Below, in pieces: positions 25,718 to 34,217 of a stretch of 44,142 nt of DNA. Origin of the DNA: Planctomycetota bacterium. GTDB lineage: Bacteria > Planctomycetota > Phycisphaerae > Tepidisphaerales > Tepidisphaeraceae. Position 1 is the stretch's first letter; each line of letters opens with the position of its first letter. The stretch spans positions 1-44,142 of the forward strand of contig JAPLNB010000258.1 of NCBI GenBank assembly GCA_026693085.1, written 5' to 3'. The notes under the pieces are model-generated. The model searched no databases. It had not been told where the DNA came from and was given only the letters and a program-made list of their open reading frames with translations. The position numbers and the translations under genes are program-made.

Positions 25718-26560
25718 ATGAAGCTCGCTTTTTCAACGAACGCCTTTACACGCTTTCCCCTCCTGGAGTCTCTGCGCGCGATCAAATCGATTGGGTATAG
25801 CGGAGTCGAGATTCTGGCGGATGTGCCTCACGCGTATCCCGACTCGCTGGATGCTTCGGCCATCTCGGCTATCGCGCGTGAGATTGAGAGGCTTGACCTG
25901 GCTGTGAGCAATATCAACTCGAACACGGCGTTTGGTTACTGGCGTGACGCGCCCCCGGAGGCGTATTTCGAGCCCAGCCTCATCAGCCCCCTGGCCCAGC
26001 ACCGCGAAGACCGGACCCGGCTGATACTCAAGTCGCTTGATCTGGCGAAAGCTGTGGGCGCTGGCAACATCGCGATCACGAGCGGCCGAATGCTGGGTGG
26101 CATGCCCCCGGACAAGGCCGCGAGGCAATTCGCCGAATCCCTCCGGCCCATCCTCGATCGCGCAGAGCAGCTTGCGATCAATGTTGGCATCGAATGCGAG
26201 CCGGGGCTGTTTGTCGAATACGCGGTCGAACTCCGGGAATGGATTGATCGCCTTGACTGCCCGCGTCTGGGTTCGAATCTCGATGTCGGCCACAGCCAAG
26301 TCCTTGGCGAGTCCATTCCGCAGGCCATTCGCCTGCTGAACGACCGCATCTGGAACCTCCACATCGAGGACATCCCCGGTCGGAAGCACTACCACCTGAT
26401 CCCCGGCCAAGGTTCGCTGGACTGGTCGGCGCTGAAGACCGCGTTGGTATCGATCGATTACCGGCGATTCCTGACCGTCGAGCTTTACACGTATCCGCAC
26501 GACCCTCACAACGCGGCCGAGCAGAGTCTGAGCTTCCTGCGGAACTACTTTCCCGTATAA
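25718..26560 (+). CDS. Sugar phosphate isomerase/epimerase-like TIM barrel
   Basis: A 280-residue protein of the xylose isomerase-like (AP endonuclease 2) barrel superfamily. Metal-site residues appear in the usual order: EILADVPHAYP near 28-38, GIECEPGLFVE near 155-165, SNLDVGHSQVLG near 185-196 with the Asp-x-x-His pair, LHIEDIPG near 212-219, the HLIPGQGSLDW loop near 225-235, and the closing Glu in TVELYTYP. Such enzymes isomerise or epimerise sugars through a metal enediolate, but the superfamily also contains endonucleases and 2-keto-acid enzymes. The ATG at 25718 lies about 8 bases after a TACACT box. Spacing and orientation suggest one unit with GT2 and the BshC-like gene. The substrate is unknown. 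Confidence 0.85.
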   Translation: MKLAFSTNAFTRFPLLESLRAIKSIGYSGVEILADVPHAYPDSLDASAISAIAREIERLDLAVSNINSNTAFGYWRDAPPEAYFEPSLISPLAQHREDRTRLILKSLDLAKAVGAGNIAITSGRMLGGMPPDKAARQFAESLRPILDRAEQLAINVGIECEPGLFVEYAVELREWIDRLDCPRLGSNLDVGHSQVLGESIPQAIRLLNDRIWNLHIEDIPGRKHYHLIPGQGSLDWSALKTALVSIDYRRFLTVELYTYPHDPHNAAEQSLSFLRNYFPV

Positions 26561-26879
26561 AAAACAAAGCCCACGGAAAAACCGCGGGCTTATGGGAATT
26601 CTGTGCAGCGTCTGGAAACGACGTTGCGGGGTATGTCATTGGAGAGATCCAAGTGCAAATGCCGCACCGAAGCGCTCCGAATGCCGTAAGGCCTGTGATA
26701 ATATTGCATTGCGAGCGGAGCATGAGCTTGTTGGCTGGGGTGGGTGGGACAGTTTGTCCTGTCTGGCCAGTGATTGTCGCTGAGGCCATGGGGTTGGTGG
26801 CGAAACGGTGTTCAGCAGTGGCGTTGCGGCGGAATCGCGCATATCCTAATCGTAACCAGCCGGCTTGAAGGGCCAACGA
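26561..26879. other. Intergenic region after the TIM-barrel gene
   Basis: About 320 bases. It opens with a ten-base inverted repeat (26567-26591, listed separately). The rest is a mixed, slightly G-rich sequence with no recognisable gene. Confidence 0.5.
26567..26591. terminator. Inverted repeat, probable bidirectional terminator
   Basis: AAGCCCACGG (26567-26576) pairs with CCGCGGGCTT (26582-26591) apart from one A-C mismatch, around a loop of five A. An A run precedes it, giving a T tail on the minus strand; the plus-strand T tail is short. It lies six bases past the TIM-barrel stop. Confidence 0.6.
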
Positions 26880-27410
26880 ATGTTCGGGTTTGGAAAGGGA
26901 CAGCAGGCAACCGGGGCGCGGGTAAGCAGCAGGTTCTGCACCGATCGCTTTAATGGGAAATACCCGCATGTGGGACTGTACGACGCTCAGGAGCGGAAAG
27001 TCTGGGTGTGCAAGCCGCTGGGCGGCCAGGCCATCCGCACTTCGCACGCGCGCCTGATCACCGGGACCGATAATGCGACGTCCACGGTCTGGAAGGATCG
27101 CTTCATCTGTTATTGGTTTTACACGCCGCGGACGGGCGAGGGGCTGATCCATGGCTACCCGATCGAGTGGGACGAGGGGCAACTGCTGATCCGCATCGAC
27201 CCCAACTGGGATTACGATCACCAGCGGCTTATTCCGGCGGAATTGGAGGATCAAGTCAACGAGAACCTCGAACGGCAGTTCCGGCACGGGGACCGGATCT
27301 TCGATTTTTTCTGTAAGTGCAAACTTGGCTATCCTTTGAGCGTACATTTGATTGGGCCCAGGGCCACGGACTCGTTGTTTTACGTGAAGCGATACGAGGG
27401 CCGGCGGTGA
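26880..27410 (+). CDS. Hypothetical protein, family not recognised
   Basis: A 176-residue protein with no signal peptide or membrane segment. It begins with a Gly/Gln-rich dozen residues (MFGFGKGQQATG) and continues with beta-rich sequence containing many aromatic and Trp residues: VWVCKPLGGQAIRTSHARL, RFICYWFYTP, RIDPNWDYDH. A run of charged residues follows (LEDQVNENLERQFRHGDRI), then a Cys pair (DFFCKCKLGYP). ATG 26880 is preceded by AAGGG about 10 bases upstream. A TTG-initiated reading from 26865 is possible but adds only five residues. It lies between the TIM-barrel operon and glgP, 245 bases before glgP, with no link seen. Codon use is normal for the window, so it is very likely a real gene. 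Confidence 0.65.
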   Translation: MFGFGKGQQATGARVSSRFCTDRFNGKYPHVGLYDAQERKVWVCKPLGGQAIRTSHARLITGTDNATSTVWKDRFICYWFYTPRTGEGLIHGYPIEWDEGQLLIRIDPNWDYDHQRLIPAELEDQVNENLERQFRHGDRIFDFFCKCKLGYPLSVHLIGPRATDSLFYVKRYEGRR

Positions 27411-27655
27411 ATGGGACAACAGAAGGCGGAGGGGTGTTGTTCGGATAGGTGGAATGGGATAGAGCGGCAGAATGGGTATGGCAGGTAGCGTTTGCAGAAT
27501 AAACCGACTGTACCGATGGGGGTGATTTGACGAATATAGAATAGGGAGTGATCGCGGATACACAGCCGGGGGGTTTGGCAGTAGCGAGGCGTCGCGGATT
27601 AAGTGACGCCCGCCGGAAGGGATGGCGGTGGGGTGTTTTGGACAAGGTGGTATTC

Positions 27656-30226
27656 ATGCAAGGGTTCATTTCGCCGACAATTCGAACGTTCCAGGTCTTC
27701 CCGGATCTTCCGGAGACTCTGGGACCGCTGTTGGAACTGGCGAATAATTTGTGGTGGACTTGGCAGCCCGAGGCGGTCGAATTGTTCTGGCGATTGGACC
27801 GACACTTATGGGACGAGGTGCATCACAACCCCGTGAAGCTGCTTGGGGTGATCGAGCAGTCGAAGTTGCGTGCGGCCGCGCAGGACGACGGGTACCTGGC
27901 CCATCTGAAGCGAGTGCATGACGCGCTGAAGAAACACATCGAGGAGGCGGGGTGGTTCCAGAAGACCCATCCTGACAAGGCGAAGCTTTTGGTGGCGTAC
28001 TTCTCGGCCGAATTCGGGCTGCACGAGTCGTTGCCAATCTACTCGGGCGGCCTGGGCGTTCTGGCGGGTGACCACCTCAAAAGCGCCAGCGAACTGGGAC
28101 TGCCGCTGGTCGGGGTCGGGTTGCTCTATCGCAACGGCTATTTCCAGCAGTACCTTTCCGCCGACGGCTGGCAGCAGGAATCCTATCCCGAACTGGACTT
28201 CTACAACCTGCCGGTGGAGCCGATGCGGTACAACGACGGCTCGGAAGTGCACGTGCGCGTGGATCTGCCGGACAACGCGGTTTTCTGCAAGGTGTGGCGA
28301 GTGAAGGTGGGACGGGTTCCGCTGTACCTCCTCGACACCAACCTGCCCGAGAACTCGCCCGCCGATCGCGAGATCACGGCGCGGCTGTACGGGGGCGGCA
28401 CCGAAATGCGGATCAAGCAGGAACTGGTGCTGGGCATCGGCGGGGTTCGCATGCTTGATGCGCTGAACATCACGCCGTCGATCTTCCACATGAACGAAGG
28501 CCACTCTGCGTTCCTGGCTTTGGAGCGCATCCGCGTCCTGCTTGAGAACAACATGCTGACGTTCGACGAGGCGCGGCAGCAGGTGATGGGCACGAACGTG
28601 TTCACCACGCACACACCGGTTCCCGCGGGCATCGACATGTTCCCCCCGGACCTGGTGCTGAAATACTTCAAGAACTACATTCCGTCGCTCCGGCTCGACG
28701 ACGAAGGATTCCTGGCGCTTGGCCGCGAGAACGTCGCCGACCGCAAGCAGGGTTTCTCGATGGCGGTTGCTGCCATCCGGCTGGCCGACAAGGTCAATGC
28801 CGTCAGCAAGCTGCACGAAGAAGTGTCGCGGAAGATGTGGCACAATCTGTGGCCGCTGGTGCCGCCCGATGAAGTGCCGATCACACACGTAACCAATGGC
28901 ATTCATGTGCGTTCATGGCTGTCGGCGGACATGAACTTCGTGCTGGAGCGATATCTTTCCAGCCGGTGGGCAACCGCGCCGGCCGACCCGAGCGTCTGGG
29001 AAGGGGTGATGCAGATTCCCGACGAAGAGCTCTGGCGGGCGCACGAGCGCCGGCGTGAACGGCTCGTCGCCTGGGCGCGTCAGCAGCTCAAGGAAAGCCT
29101 CATCCGCCGGGGCGCGTCCTATGACGACGTGGCAACGGCGGAGGAAGTGCTGGACCCCGAGGCGCTGACGCTCGGATTCGCCAGGCGTTTTGCCACCTAC
29201 AAACGCGGAGCTTTGATCCTGCGCGACGCGGATCGGCTGCGCAAGATGATCGAGGACACCAAGCGGCCGGTGCAGATCATCTTCGCAGGCAAGGCGCACC
29301 CGGCTGACAACGAAGGCAAGGAACTGATCCGAACCATCGTCAATTTCTCGCGGCACCCCAGCGTCCGCCGCCGGATCATTTTCCTCGAGAATTACGACAT
29401 CAACGTCGCCAGGTATCTGGTGCAAGGCGTGGACGTCTGGATGAACACGCCGCGCCGGCCGTATGAAGCCTCGGGCACGAGCGGCATGAAGGCGGCTGCC
29501 AACGGCGTGCTGAATTGCTCGATTCTGGATGGCTGGTGGGCAGAAGGCTATTCTTCGGAGTTCGGGTGGGCGATCGGCCGCGGCGAAAGCTACTCCGACG
29601 GCAACGTGCAGGACCAGCTCGAAAGCCAGGCGTTGTACGACCTGCTGGAGAAACAGATCATCCCGCTGTTCTACGACCGCGGCATCGACAACATCCCCCG
29701 ACAGTGGATCAACCGCATGAAGCAGTGCATGCGGCAACTCGTTCCGGTGTTCAACACGAACCGCATGGTGCGCGAGTATGCGGAGAATCTCTACCTCCCG
29801 TCGCTGGATCGCGGCGAGGTGCTGGCAGCCGACGGGCTCAAACGGTCGGTGGAACTGGCCCACGCCAAGGACCACCTGCGGCAGCGTTGGGGGGCGATCA
29901 AGATCGTCGGCGTCCACGCGAGCGGCAACGGCCACTACAAGGTCGGACAAGACCTGCAAGTCGAGGTGCTGGTCGATCTGCCCGAGGTCGATCCCAAGGA
30001 AGTGTCGGTCCAGCTCTATGCAGGCCCCGTGAATGCGTTTGGCGCCTTCGAAGGCGCTCAGCCGCTGACGATGGAGCATGTCCGGGAGATGGGGCCCAAC
30101 CGCCACCTGTTCTCCGGGCAGCTTTCCTGCACGATCAGCGGCCGGCACGGCTATGCGGTCCGAATCGTGCCGCAACTGGCGGACATGGCGAATCCCTTCG
30201 AGCCCGGCATGATCCTGTGGAACTGA
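27656..30226 (+). CDS. glgP: Alpha-glucan (glycogen/maltodextrin) phosphorylase
   Basis: An 856-residue PLP enzyme that releases glucose 1-phosphate from alpha-1,4-glucans. It is of the Thermotoga-type phosphorylase branch: an N-terminal DUF3417-like region (ELANNLWWTWQPEAVELFW, about 22-40), then YFSAEFGLHESLPIYSGGLG and DHLKSASELGLPLVGVGLLY, as in that group. Other landmarks are HMNEGHSAFLALERI, THTPVPAGID, FARRFATYKRG, and Lys612 in GTSGMKAAANG, which binds the PLP. A C-terminal domain of about 90 residues (VQLYAGPVNAFGAFEG) completes the protein. The ATG at 27656 gives the canonical start; the frame continues 36 codons further upstream with arginine-rich, non-family sequence. A terminator pair follows. 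Confidence 0.95.
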   Translation: MQGFISPTIRTFQVFPDLPETLGPLLELANNLWWTWQPEAVELFWRLDRHLWDEVHHNPVKLLGVIEQSKLRAAAQDDGYLAHLKRVHDALKKHIEEAGWFQKTHPDKAKLLVAYFSAEFGLHESLPIYSGGLGVLAGDHLKSASELGLPLVGVGLLYRNGYFQQYLSADGWQQESYPELDFYNLPVEPMRYNDGSEVHVRVDLPDNAVFCKVWRVKVGRVPLYLLDTNLPENSPADREITARLYGGGTEMRIKQELVLGIGGVRMLDALNITPSIFHMNEGHSAFLALERIRVLLENNMLTFDEARQQVMGTNVFTTHTPVPAGIDMFPPDLVLKYFKNYIPSLRLDDEGFLALGRENVADRKQGFSMAVAAIRLADKVNAVSKLHEEVSRKMWHNLWPLVPPDEVPITHVTNGIHVRSWLSADMNFVLERYLSSRWATAPADPSVWEGVMQIPDEELWRAHERRRERLVAWARQQLKESLIRRGASYDDVATAEEVLDPEALTLGFARRFATYKRGALILRDADRLRKMIEDTKRPVQIIFAGKAHPADNEGKELIRTIVNFSRHPSVRRRIIFLENYDINVARYLVQGVDVWMNTPRRPYEASGTSGMKAAANGVLNCSILDGWWAEGYSSEFGWAIGRGESYSDGNVQDQLESQALYDLLEKQIIPLFYDRGIDNIPRQWINRMKQCMRQLVPVFNTNRMVREYAENLYLPSLDRGEVLAADGLKRSVELAHAKDHLRQRWGAIKIVGVHASGNGHYKVGQDLQVEVLVDLPEVDPKEVSVQLYAGPVNAFGAFEGAQPLTMEHVREMGPNRHLFSGQLSCTISGRHGYAVRIVPQLADMANPFEPGMILWN

Positions 30227-30253
30227 TATTCTGAAAACGAGGCTACGGAGATG

Positions 30254-30284
30254 AGAGGGGCGACGGAAGGGTCGCCCCTCTTTG
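30254..30284 (+). terminator. Rho-independent terminator after glgP
   Basis: An 11-pair perfect stem AGAGGGGCGAC (30254-30264) and GTCGCCCCTCT (30271-30281), loop GGAAGG, then TTT. It begins 27 bases past the glgP stop. Confidence 0.85.
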
Positions 30285-30315
30285 CATTCCCCTGGCACTT
30301 CCAAACAGCGCAAGC

Positions 30316-30345
30316 AAAGGCCCACGGCATTGCCGTGGGCCTTTT
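30316..30345. terminator. Bidirectional terminator between glgP and the RTX gene
   Basis: AAAGGCCCACGGC (30316-30328) and GCCGTGGGCCTTT (30332-30344) pair perfectly over 13 bases with loop ATT, with T runs on both strands. It sits between convergent genes and can serve both. Confidence 0.85.
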
Positions 30346-30376
30346 CATCAGATACGTAAGCCGTCGGAGGCCGTTG

Positions 30377-30886
30377 CTAGAACAAACGTGCCCGTTGCGC
30401 CTTGGCGACCACTTTCATTGCGGTCAACAATTCTGCAAGCGACTCCACGCCCCGAACGGCATCCAGGTCGTCGATTTCCGCGGAGTCATCGCCCCGGCCG
30501 CCGACAATCGCATCGGCATAGCCGTCGTTGCCGAGAAAAGCATCATTGCCGCCCTGGCCATACAGGGTGTCGTTTCCAGGGCCGCCGATCAGCGTATCGT
30601 TGCCAAGGCCGCCGGAAATAACATCATTGCCCGGCCCCCCGTCAATCCACGCCGGAATAGCGCCTGCGCCATTGGCAACAAAGTCGTTACCCCACCGGGA
30701 GTTGATGACGATCCTCTTGACGCCGCTGGCGGGAAATCGGCTCGCGACGGCGTTCTCGAAGACGATAATTGAAGCGCCTTCGATCCGAACGTCGATCGTG
30801 TCGTTTCGCTGCGAGCCGACAACGCTGAGCACACCGTGCGACAGTGTCGCCGAGAGCAACTGGCGGGATTCGAGGATCTCGATCAT
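30377..30886 (-). CDS. RTX-type calcium-binding repeat protein with LESRQLLS N-terminus
   Basis: A 169-residue protein. The N-terminus MIEILESRQLLSAT has the LESRQLLS motif found at the start of many exported planctomycetal proteins, although here the usual long basic lead is missing. Residues about 15-70 are beta strands (QRNDTIDVRIEG, VKRIVINSRWGNDFVANGAG). Residues about 75-135 hold RTX nonapeptides: GGPGNDVISGGLGNDTLIGG, PGNDTLYGQGGNDAFLG, then a degenerate GGRGDDSAEIDD. These form a calcium-filled parallel beta roll. No protease or other enzyme domain is present. The protein probably sits at the cell surface or is secreted. The ATG at 30886 is 13 codons shorter than typical members, so the true start may lie further upstream. 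Confidence 0.8.
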   Translation of the reverse strand: MIEILESRQLLSATLSHGVLSVVGSQRNDTIDVRIEGASIIVFENAVASRFPASGVKRIVINSRWGNDFVANGAGAIPAWIDGGPGNDVISGGLGNDTLIGGPGNDTLYGQGGNDAFLGNDGYADAIVGGRGDDSAEIDDLDAVRGVESLAELLTAMKVVAKAQRARLF

Positions 30887-31057
30887 GTGCGTACCTCCGG
30901 GGCAATAAGTTGCAGGCTCTGATCAGACCATCGGCAAGAGACCAATGCGGACAGAATGCCGACAGGAGGACTATCGGCGCAACTCACTGGCCGGTAGAGC
31001 GCGATATGAGGCGATAACAGATCTGCAAACAGGTCCGATAACCTTCCGTCGCGGCCG

Positions 31058-31477
31058 CTACTTCGCCCAGTTGAACGTGATAGGAATGTCGATGTCGGGG
31101 TGAAGGCTCTTATGGACCGGACAGGTGACCACGCCATTCTCCAGCCGGCGCTGGTCGTCCGGCGAGAGCTTGGTTGGCACGTTAATGGTGACCGCCAGGC
31201 GGCCGATGCGGCGGACCGGTTGGCTGACCATCTCCTTGACGACGGTGATGGTGCTGCCCTCAAGGTTCAGACCATGCCGTTGGGCCACAATGCCCATGAT
31301 CGTGAGCATGCACGTGCCCAGGGCCGCGGCCACGAGGTCGGTCGGCGAGAACAACTCACCTTTGCCCATGTTATCTTTGGGCGCATCGGTGGAGAGTTTA
31401 GTCCCTGAAGGTGTATGCGTAGCCAGGCAACGGAGTTGGCCTTGGTAGGCGATGTCGATCTGAACCATGGGAGCCAT
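31058..31477 (-). CDS. OsmC family peroxidase-like protein
   Basis: A 139-residue protein of the OsmC/Ohr fold, which reduces organic hydroperoxides in the cytoplasm. Two cysteines are at the expected places: one in LGTCMLTIMGIVA (about residue 54) and one in GVVTCPVHKSL (about 118). FSPTDLVAAALGTCM is the family hallmark before the first Cys. The arrangement favours the OsmC-like or YhfA-type branch rather than strict Ohr. The ATG at 31477 is my choice; 31468 is another possibility, and longer starts add basic, non-family residues. The divergent rpsP lies about 180 bases away. Substrate unknown. Confidence 0.9.
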   Translation of the reverse strand: MAPMVQIDIAYQGQLRCLATHTPSGTKLSTDAPKDNMGKGELFSPTDLVAAALGTCMLTIMGIVAQRHGLNLEGSTITVVKEMVSQPVRRIGRLAVTINVPTKLSPDDQRRLENGVVTCPVHKSLHPDIDIPITFNWAK

Positions 31478-31591
31478 TGTACCGGGTGAACGGCCGTGAT
31501 GACAGAACCCGCGCCGGTGCGTTCGGCCGGCGGGGGTGGCAACCGCAGGACTTGTCGCGTAAATTGTTGAAGACGCCATCGATGAGGGAGA

Positions 31592-31619
31592 TTGCTTTTC
31601 CGCCCGCGCCCGCTATACT
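31592..31619 (+). promoter_or_regulatory. Possible promoter of rpsP
   Basis: TTGCTT at 31592-31597 and TATACT at 31614-31619 are 16 bases apart, with the expected start of transcription at about 31626. The leader would be about 32 bases, with GGAG before the rpsP ATG. Confidence 0.5.
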
Positions 31620-31657
31620 GCTGAATTCTCGTAATTTGGGATCATTGGAGACTTGGA

Positions 31658-31996
31658 ATGTCAGTCAAGCTGAGATTGAAGCGAATGGGCCGGACGAATC
31701 ACGCGTTTTTCCGGCTGAACGCCATGGATGCACGTACTCCACGCGATGGCCGGGTTATCGAAGAACTCGGCCACTACGACCCTGTTAACAAAGACCAGAG
31801 CAAGCAGTTCGTCGCTAAACTCGACCGCTGCAAGTACTGGCTGGACCAAGGCGCGATCCCCTCGGGAACGGTTTCGTCGCTGCTCAAGAAGAGCGGGCTG
31901 GAGCACAAGCAGTTGCGCCTCCCCAAGCCCGGCAAACCAAAGGTGGTGGTGCCGCCGGCTGGTGAGAAGAAGGCCGAAACAGCAAATCCCGCTTAG
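31658..31996 (+). CDS. rpsP: 30S ribosomal protein S16
   Basis: A 112-residue protein. The S16 core is clear: [20 protein letters not shown] at the N-terminus, then [20 protein letters not shown] and [20 protein letters not shown]. The last 30 residues ([19 protein letters not shown]) are a basic, Pro/Lys-rich tail common in high-GC species. S16 binds 16S rRNA in the 30S body. GGAG lies about 8 bases before the ATG, with a promoter upstream. It starts the rpsP-trmD-rplS cluster, with trmD 46 bases downstream. Confidence 0.97.
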   Translation: MSVKLRLKRMGRTNHAFFRLNAMDARTPRDGRVIEELGHYDPVNKDQSKQFVAKLDRCKYWLDQGAIPSGTVSSLLKKSGLEHKQLRLPKPGKPKVVVPPAGEKKAETANPA

Positions 31997-32042
31997 GAAC
32001 CCCTAAGAACCTCTGGCGGCGGGTGTCAACTCGTACGCGGCT

Positions 32043-32759
32043 ATGTCGTTGCGAATTGACATCCTGACCTTGTTCCCGGAGATGTTTGGCCCAGTCTTGG
32101 GAACCAGCATTCCCAAGCGGGCCGCAGAAAAAGGGTTGGTCGAGTATCATCTGACCAACATACGTAGCTTCGCCACCGACGCGCATCTGTCGGTTGACGA
32201 TAAACCGTTCGGCGGCGGTCCTGGCATGGTGATGTTGTGCCAGACGCTTTTCGATGCGGTCGAAGAGGTCGAGAAACAGGATCCACGCCCGGCGACACGG
32301 ATCCTGCTGACTCCGCAAGGACGCTTGTTTGATCAGGCACTGGCCGAAGAATTGGCCAAACAAGAGCGCCTGCTGCTGATTGCCGGGCATTATGAAGGCT
32401 TTGATGAGCGGATCATCCAAGGCCTATCGTCGATGGAATTGAGTATCGGCGATTACATCCTGAGCGGCGGCGAACTGGCGGCCATGGTTGTTGTGGACGG
32501 GGTCGTCCGATTGCTGCCCGGGGCTTTGGGAGCTGTAAACGGGGCCGCGGACGAAACTTTTGCCGACGGCCTCTTGGAGTATCCGCAGTATACGCGCCCG
32601 CGCGAGTTTCGCGGGATGAACGTGCCGGAAGTGCTGCTCAGCGGCAATCACAAATTGATTGCACAATGGAGACTGGAGCAGCGTAGAATCCGGACGCAGC
32701 ATCGCCGGCCCGATCTGTGGCAGGCGTATCTGCGGAAAGAAAAGCAGAAAGAACAATAG
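32043..32759 (+). CDS. trmD: tRNA (guanine(37)-N1)-methyltransferase
   Basis: A 238-residue knotted SPOUT enzyme that methylates G37 next to the anticodon with SAM, which prevents frameshifting. Landmarks are [20 protein letters not shown] at the N-terminus, [21 protein letters not shown] [12 protein letters not shown], then [21 protein letters not shown] (the knot and SAM site) and [19 protein letters not shown]. All are normal for the family. It sits between rpsP and rplS. In most bacteria rimM lies between rpsP and trmD, but here the gap is only 46 bases, so rimM is absent at this locus. Confidence 0.97.
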   Translation: MSLRIDILTLFPEMFGPVLGTSIPKRAAEKGLVEYHLTNIRSFATDAHLSVDDKPFGGGPGMVMLCQTLFDAVEEVEKQDPRPATRILLTPQGRLFDQALAEELAKQERLLLIAGHYEGFDERIIQGLSSMELSIGDYILSGGELAAMVVVDGVVRLLPGALGAVNGAADETFADGLLEYPQYTRPREFRGMNVPEVLLSGNHKLIAQWRLEQRRIRTQHRRPDLWQAYLRKEKQKEQ

Positions 32760-32835
32760 GCGTCCGCGGCCTCGGTTGCTTTGAGATGCCCAGGCGTCGG
32801 ACCGCTATTCAGGTGAGATTACGCAGGAGCTAACC

Positions 32836-33264
32836 ATGTCCAACCGAATCGTTGAATCCGTTGAGCAGTCGTCGCTGAAAAAAGAGGTCCCACAGTTCAA
32901 CGTCGGCGACACGGTTGATGTTGCCACGCGGATCGTCGAAGGCGAAAAAGAACGCATCCAGGTCTTTTCGGGCACGGTGATTGCCAAGAGGGGCCGCGGG
33001 ATCAACGAAACGTTCATTGTTCGCCGCATCGTGAACAACGAAGGCGTGGAGCGTATCATGCCGCTGCACTCGCCATTCATCTCGAGCATCACCGTACGCC
33101 GTAGCGGCCAGACTCGGCGCGCGAAGCTGTACTTCCTGCGAGACCGGGTCGGCAAGTCCGTCCGCCTGATCGAAAAGCGCAAGGGCAAGGTCGTAGAGGC
33201 TCATCAGGACACTGCGCCCGCCGGACCGGAGACGACCGCTGCCTTGGCCAGCTCCGCCAGCTAG
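32836..33264 (+). CDS. rplS: 50S ribosomal protein L19
   Basis: A 142-residue protein at the usual place after trmD. Family blocks are VPQFNVGDTVDVATRIVEGE, RIQVFSGTVIAKRGRGINET, FIVRRIVNNEGVERIMPLHS and then RSGQTRRAKLYFLRDRVGKS. L19 lies at the subunit interface of the ribosome. AGGAGC about 10 bases before the ATG acts as the ribosome site. The last 25 residues (KVVEAHQDTAPAGPETTAA) are a low-complexity tail beyond the core. A small lipoprotein gene follows after 14 bases. Confidence 0.97.
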   Translation: MSNRIVESVEQSSLKKEVPQFNVGDTVDVATRIVEGEKERIQVFSGTVIAKRGRGINETFIVRRIVNNEGVERIMPLHSPFISSITVRRSGQTRRAKLYFLRDRVGKSVRLIEKRKGKVVEAHQDTAPAGPETTAALASSAS

Positions 33265-33278
33265 TCAAAGAGACTGCC

Positions 33279-33602
33279 ATGCGGAGAAGCCGGATCATCG
33301 TTCGCACCGTCTTGGGGCTGGTTGTGGCATTGCTGCTCTGCGGCTGCACCCCGGACGTTGCCTCTCGCGATCCCGCCCGCGGCGACGATCCCCTGGGCTA
33401 CTACGAAGTCCGCCAGGAGCAGGGCGTCTACGTCCTGGGCAGCATGGCCTCGGCGGAGAAAGCCAAAGCGGGCCAGGTGCCGGCCAAGACCGTCCGCCGC
33501 CTCAGCAGTGTGGGGGTGGCGGTTTATTTTGAGGTCGATACCGCGGGGCTGGAGTACCGCCTGATGGGCGAATACAGCCGCCGCCACGGCCTGTCGGAAT
33601 GA
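33279..33602 (+). CDS. Small predicted lipoprotein, function unknown
   Basis: A 107-residue protein with a lipoprotein signal: basic RRSRIIVR, hydrophobic TVLGLVVALLL and lipobox LLCGC ending at Cys23. The mature part of about 85 residues is a small alpha/beta domain (YYEVRQEQGVYVLGSMA, then VAVYFEVDTAGLEYRL) I cannot name. It starts 14 bases after rplS and ends before a terminator, so it is probably the last gene of the ribosomal cluster. It likely sits at the outer face of a membrane. Confidence 0.75.
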   Translation: MRRSRIIVRTVLGLVVALLLCGCTPDVASRDPARGDDPLGYYEVRQEQGVYVLGSMASAEKAKAGQVPAKTVRRLSSVGVAVYFEVDTAGLEYRLMGEYSRRHGLSE

Positions 33603-33628
33603 ACCATTCGCTGAACCAGAGAACAAAC

Positions 33629-33661
33629 AGAGCCCGCCAGGCCGAGCCGGTGGGCTCTTTC
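33629..33661 (+). terminator. Rho-independent terminator of the rpsP cluster
   Basis: AGAGCCCGCC (33629-33638) pairs with GGTGGGCTCT (33649-33658), one G-T wobble, ten-base loop, followed by TTTC. It lies about 30 bases past the lipoprotein stop. Confidence 0.75.
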
Positions 33662-33746
33662 ATTTCAATCGCCGTCTGCCTGCCGCCAATGTCGGAGCAT
33701 CGCTAACGATTTGCGGACCAACCCGATTTCGGAGTATCCTTCGCCG

Positions 33747-34145
33747 ATGATTGACTGGTTGAGGAGACTGTTCGGCAGTGGGGGAGGCACCAACCCGCTG
33801 GGCCAACGGGGGGAGAACCTGGCCGCGCGTTTCCTGCGAGATCTCGGATACAAAATCATGGTCTGCAACTTCCGGTGTAACGTCGGCGAGATCGACATCA
33901 TCGCCCGCGACGGCGACACCCTCGTTTTTGTCGAAGTCAAAACGCGCACCGACGACGAACCCACGCCTGAGGAACAGATCAACCGCGGCAAACGGCACCG
34001 GATAACCAAAGCCGCCAAGAGCTACCTCAGCCGCTACGGCACTTCCCAACCCGGCGCCCGTTTTGACGTGGTCGCCGTCGTCTGGCCCAAGGGCCAAGCC
34101 CCCCAGGTCCGCCACATGCGCAGCGCATTTGAAGCAACGTTCTGA
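33747..34145 (+). CDS. yraN: YraN family (UPF0102) putative endonuclease
   Basis: A 132-residue protein with the conserved UPF0102 set: GQRGENLAARFLRDLGYKI (about 20-38), NFRCNVGEIDIIARDGDTLV (about 42-61, Glu-x-Asp of the PD-(D/E)XK fold) and FVEVKTRT (about 62-69, Glu-x-Lys). The fold resembles Holliday-junction-type nucleases, but activity is unproven. In many bacteria yraN lies close to the rplS-rnhB cluster, as here, although rnhB is missing. The start at 33747 (MIDWLRRLFG) is likely; an upstream in-frame ATG at 33711 adds 12 residues. Its own terminator was not seen. Confidence 0.9.
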   Translation: MIDWLRRLFGSGGGTNPLGQRGENLAARFLRDLGYKIMVCNFRCNVGEIDIIARDGDTLVFVEVKTRTDDEPTPEEQINRGKRHRITKAAKSYLSRYGTSQPGARFDVVAVVWPKGQAPQVRHMRSAFEATF

Positions 34146-34217
34146 TCGACCGTTTCACCTTCGATCGGCGGCCGCTGCGATTGTCCTGCCGCCCCGATAA
34201 TCCCCAACCAACTCCAT

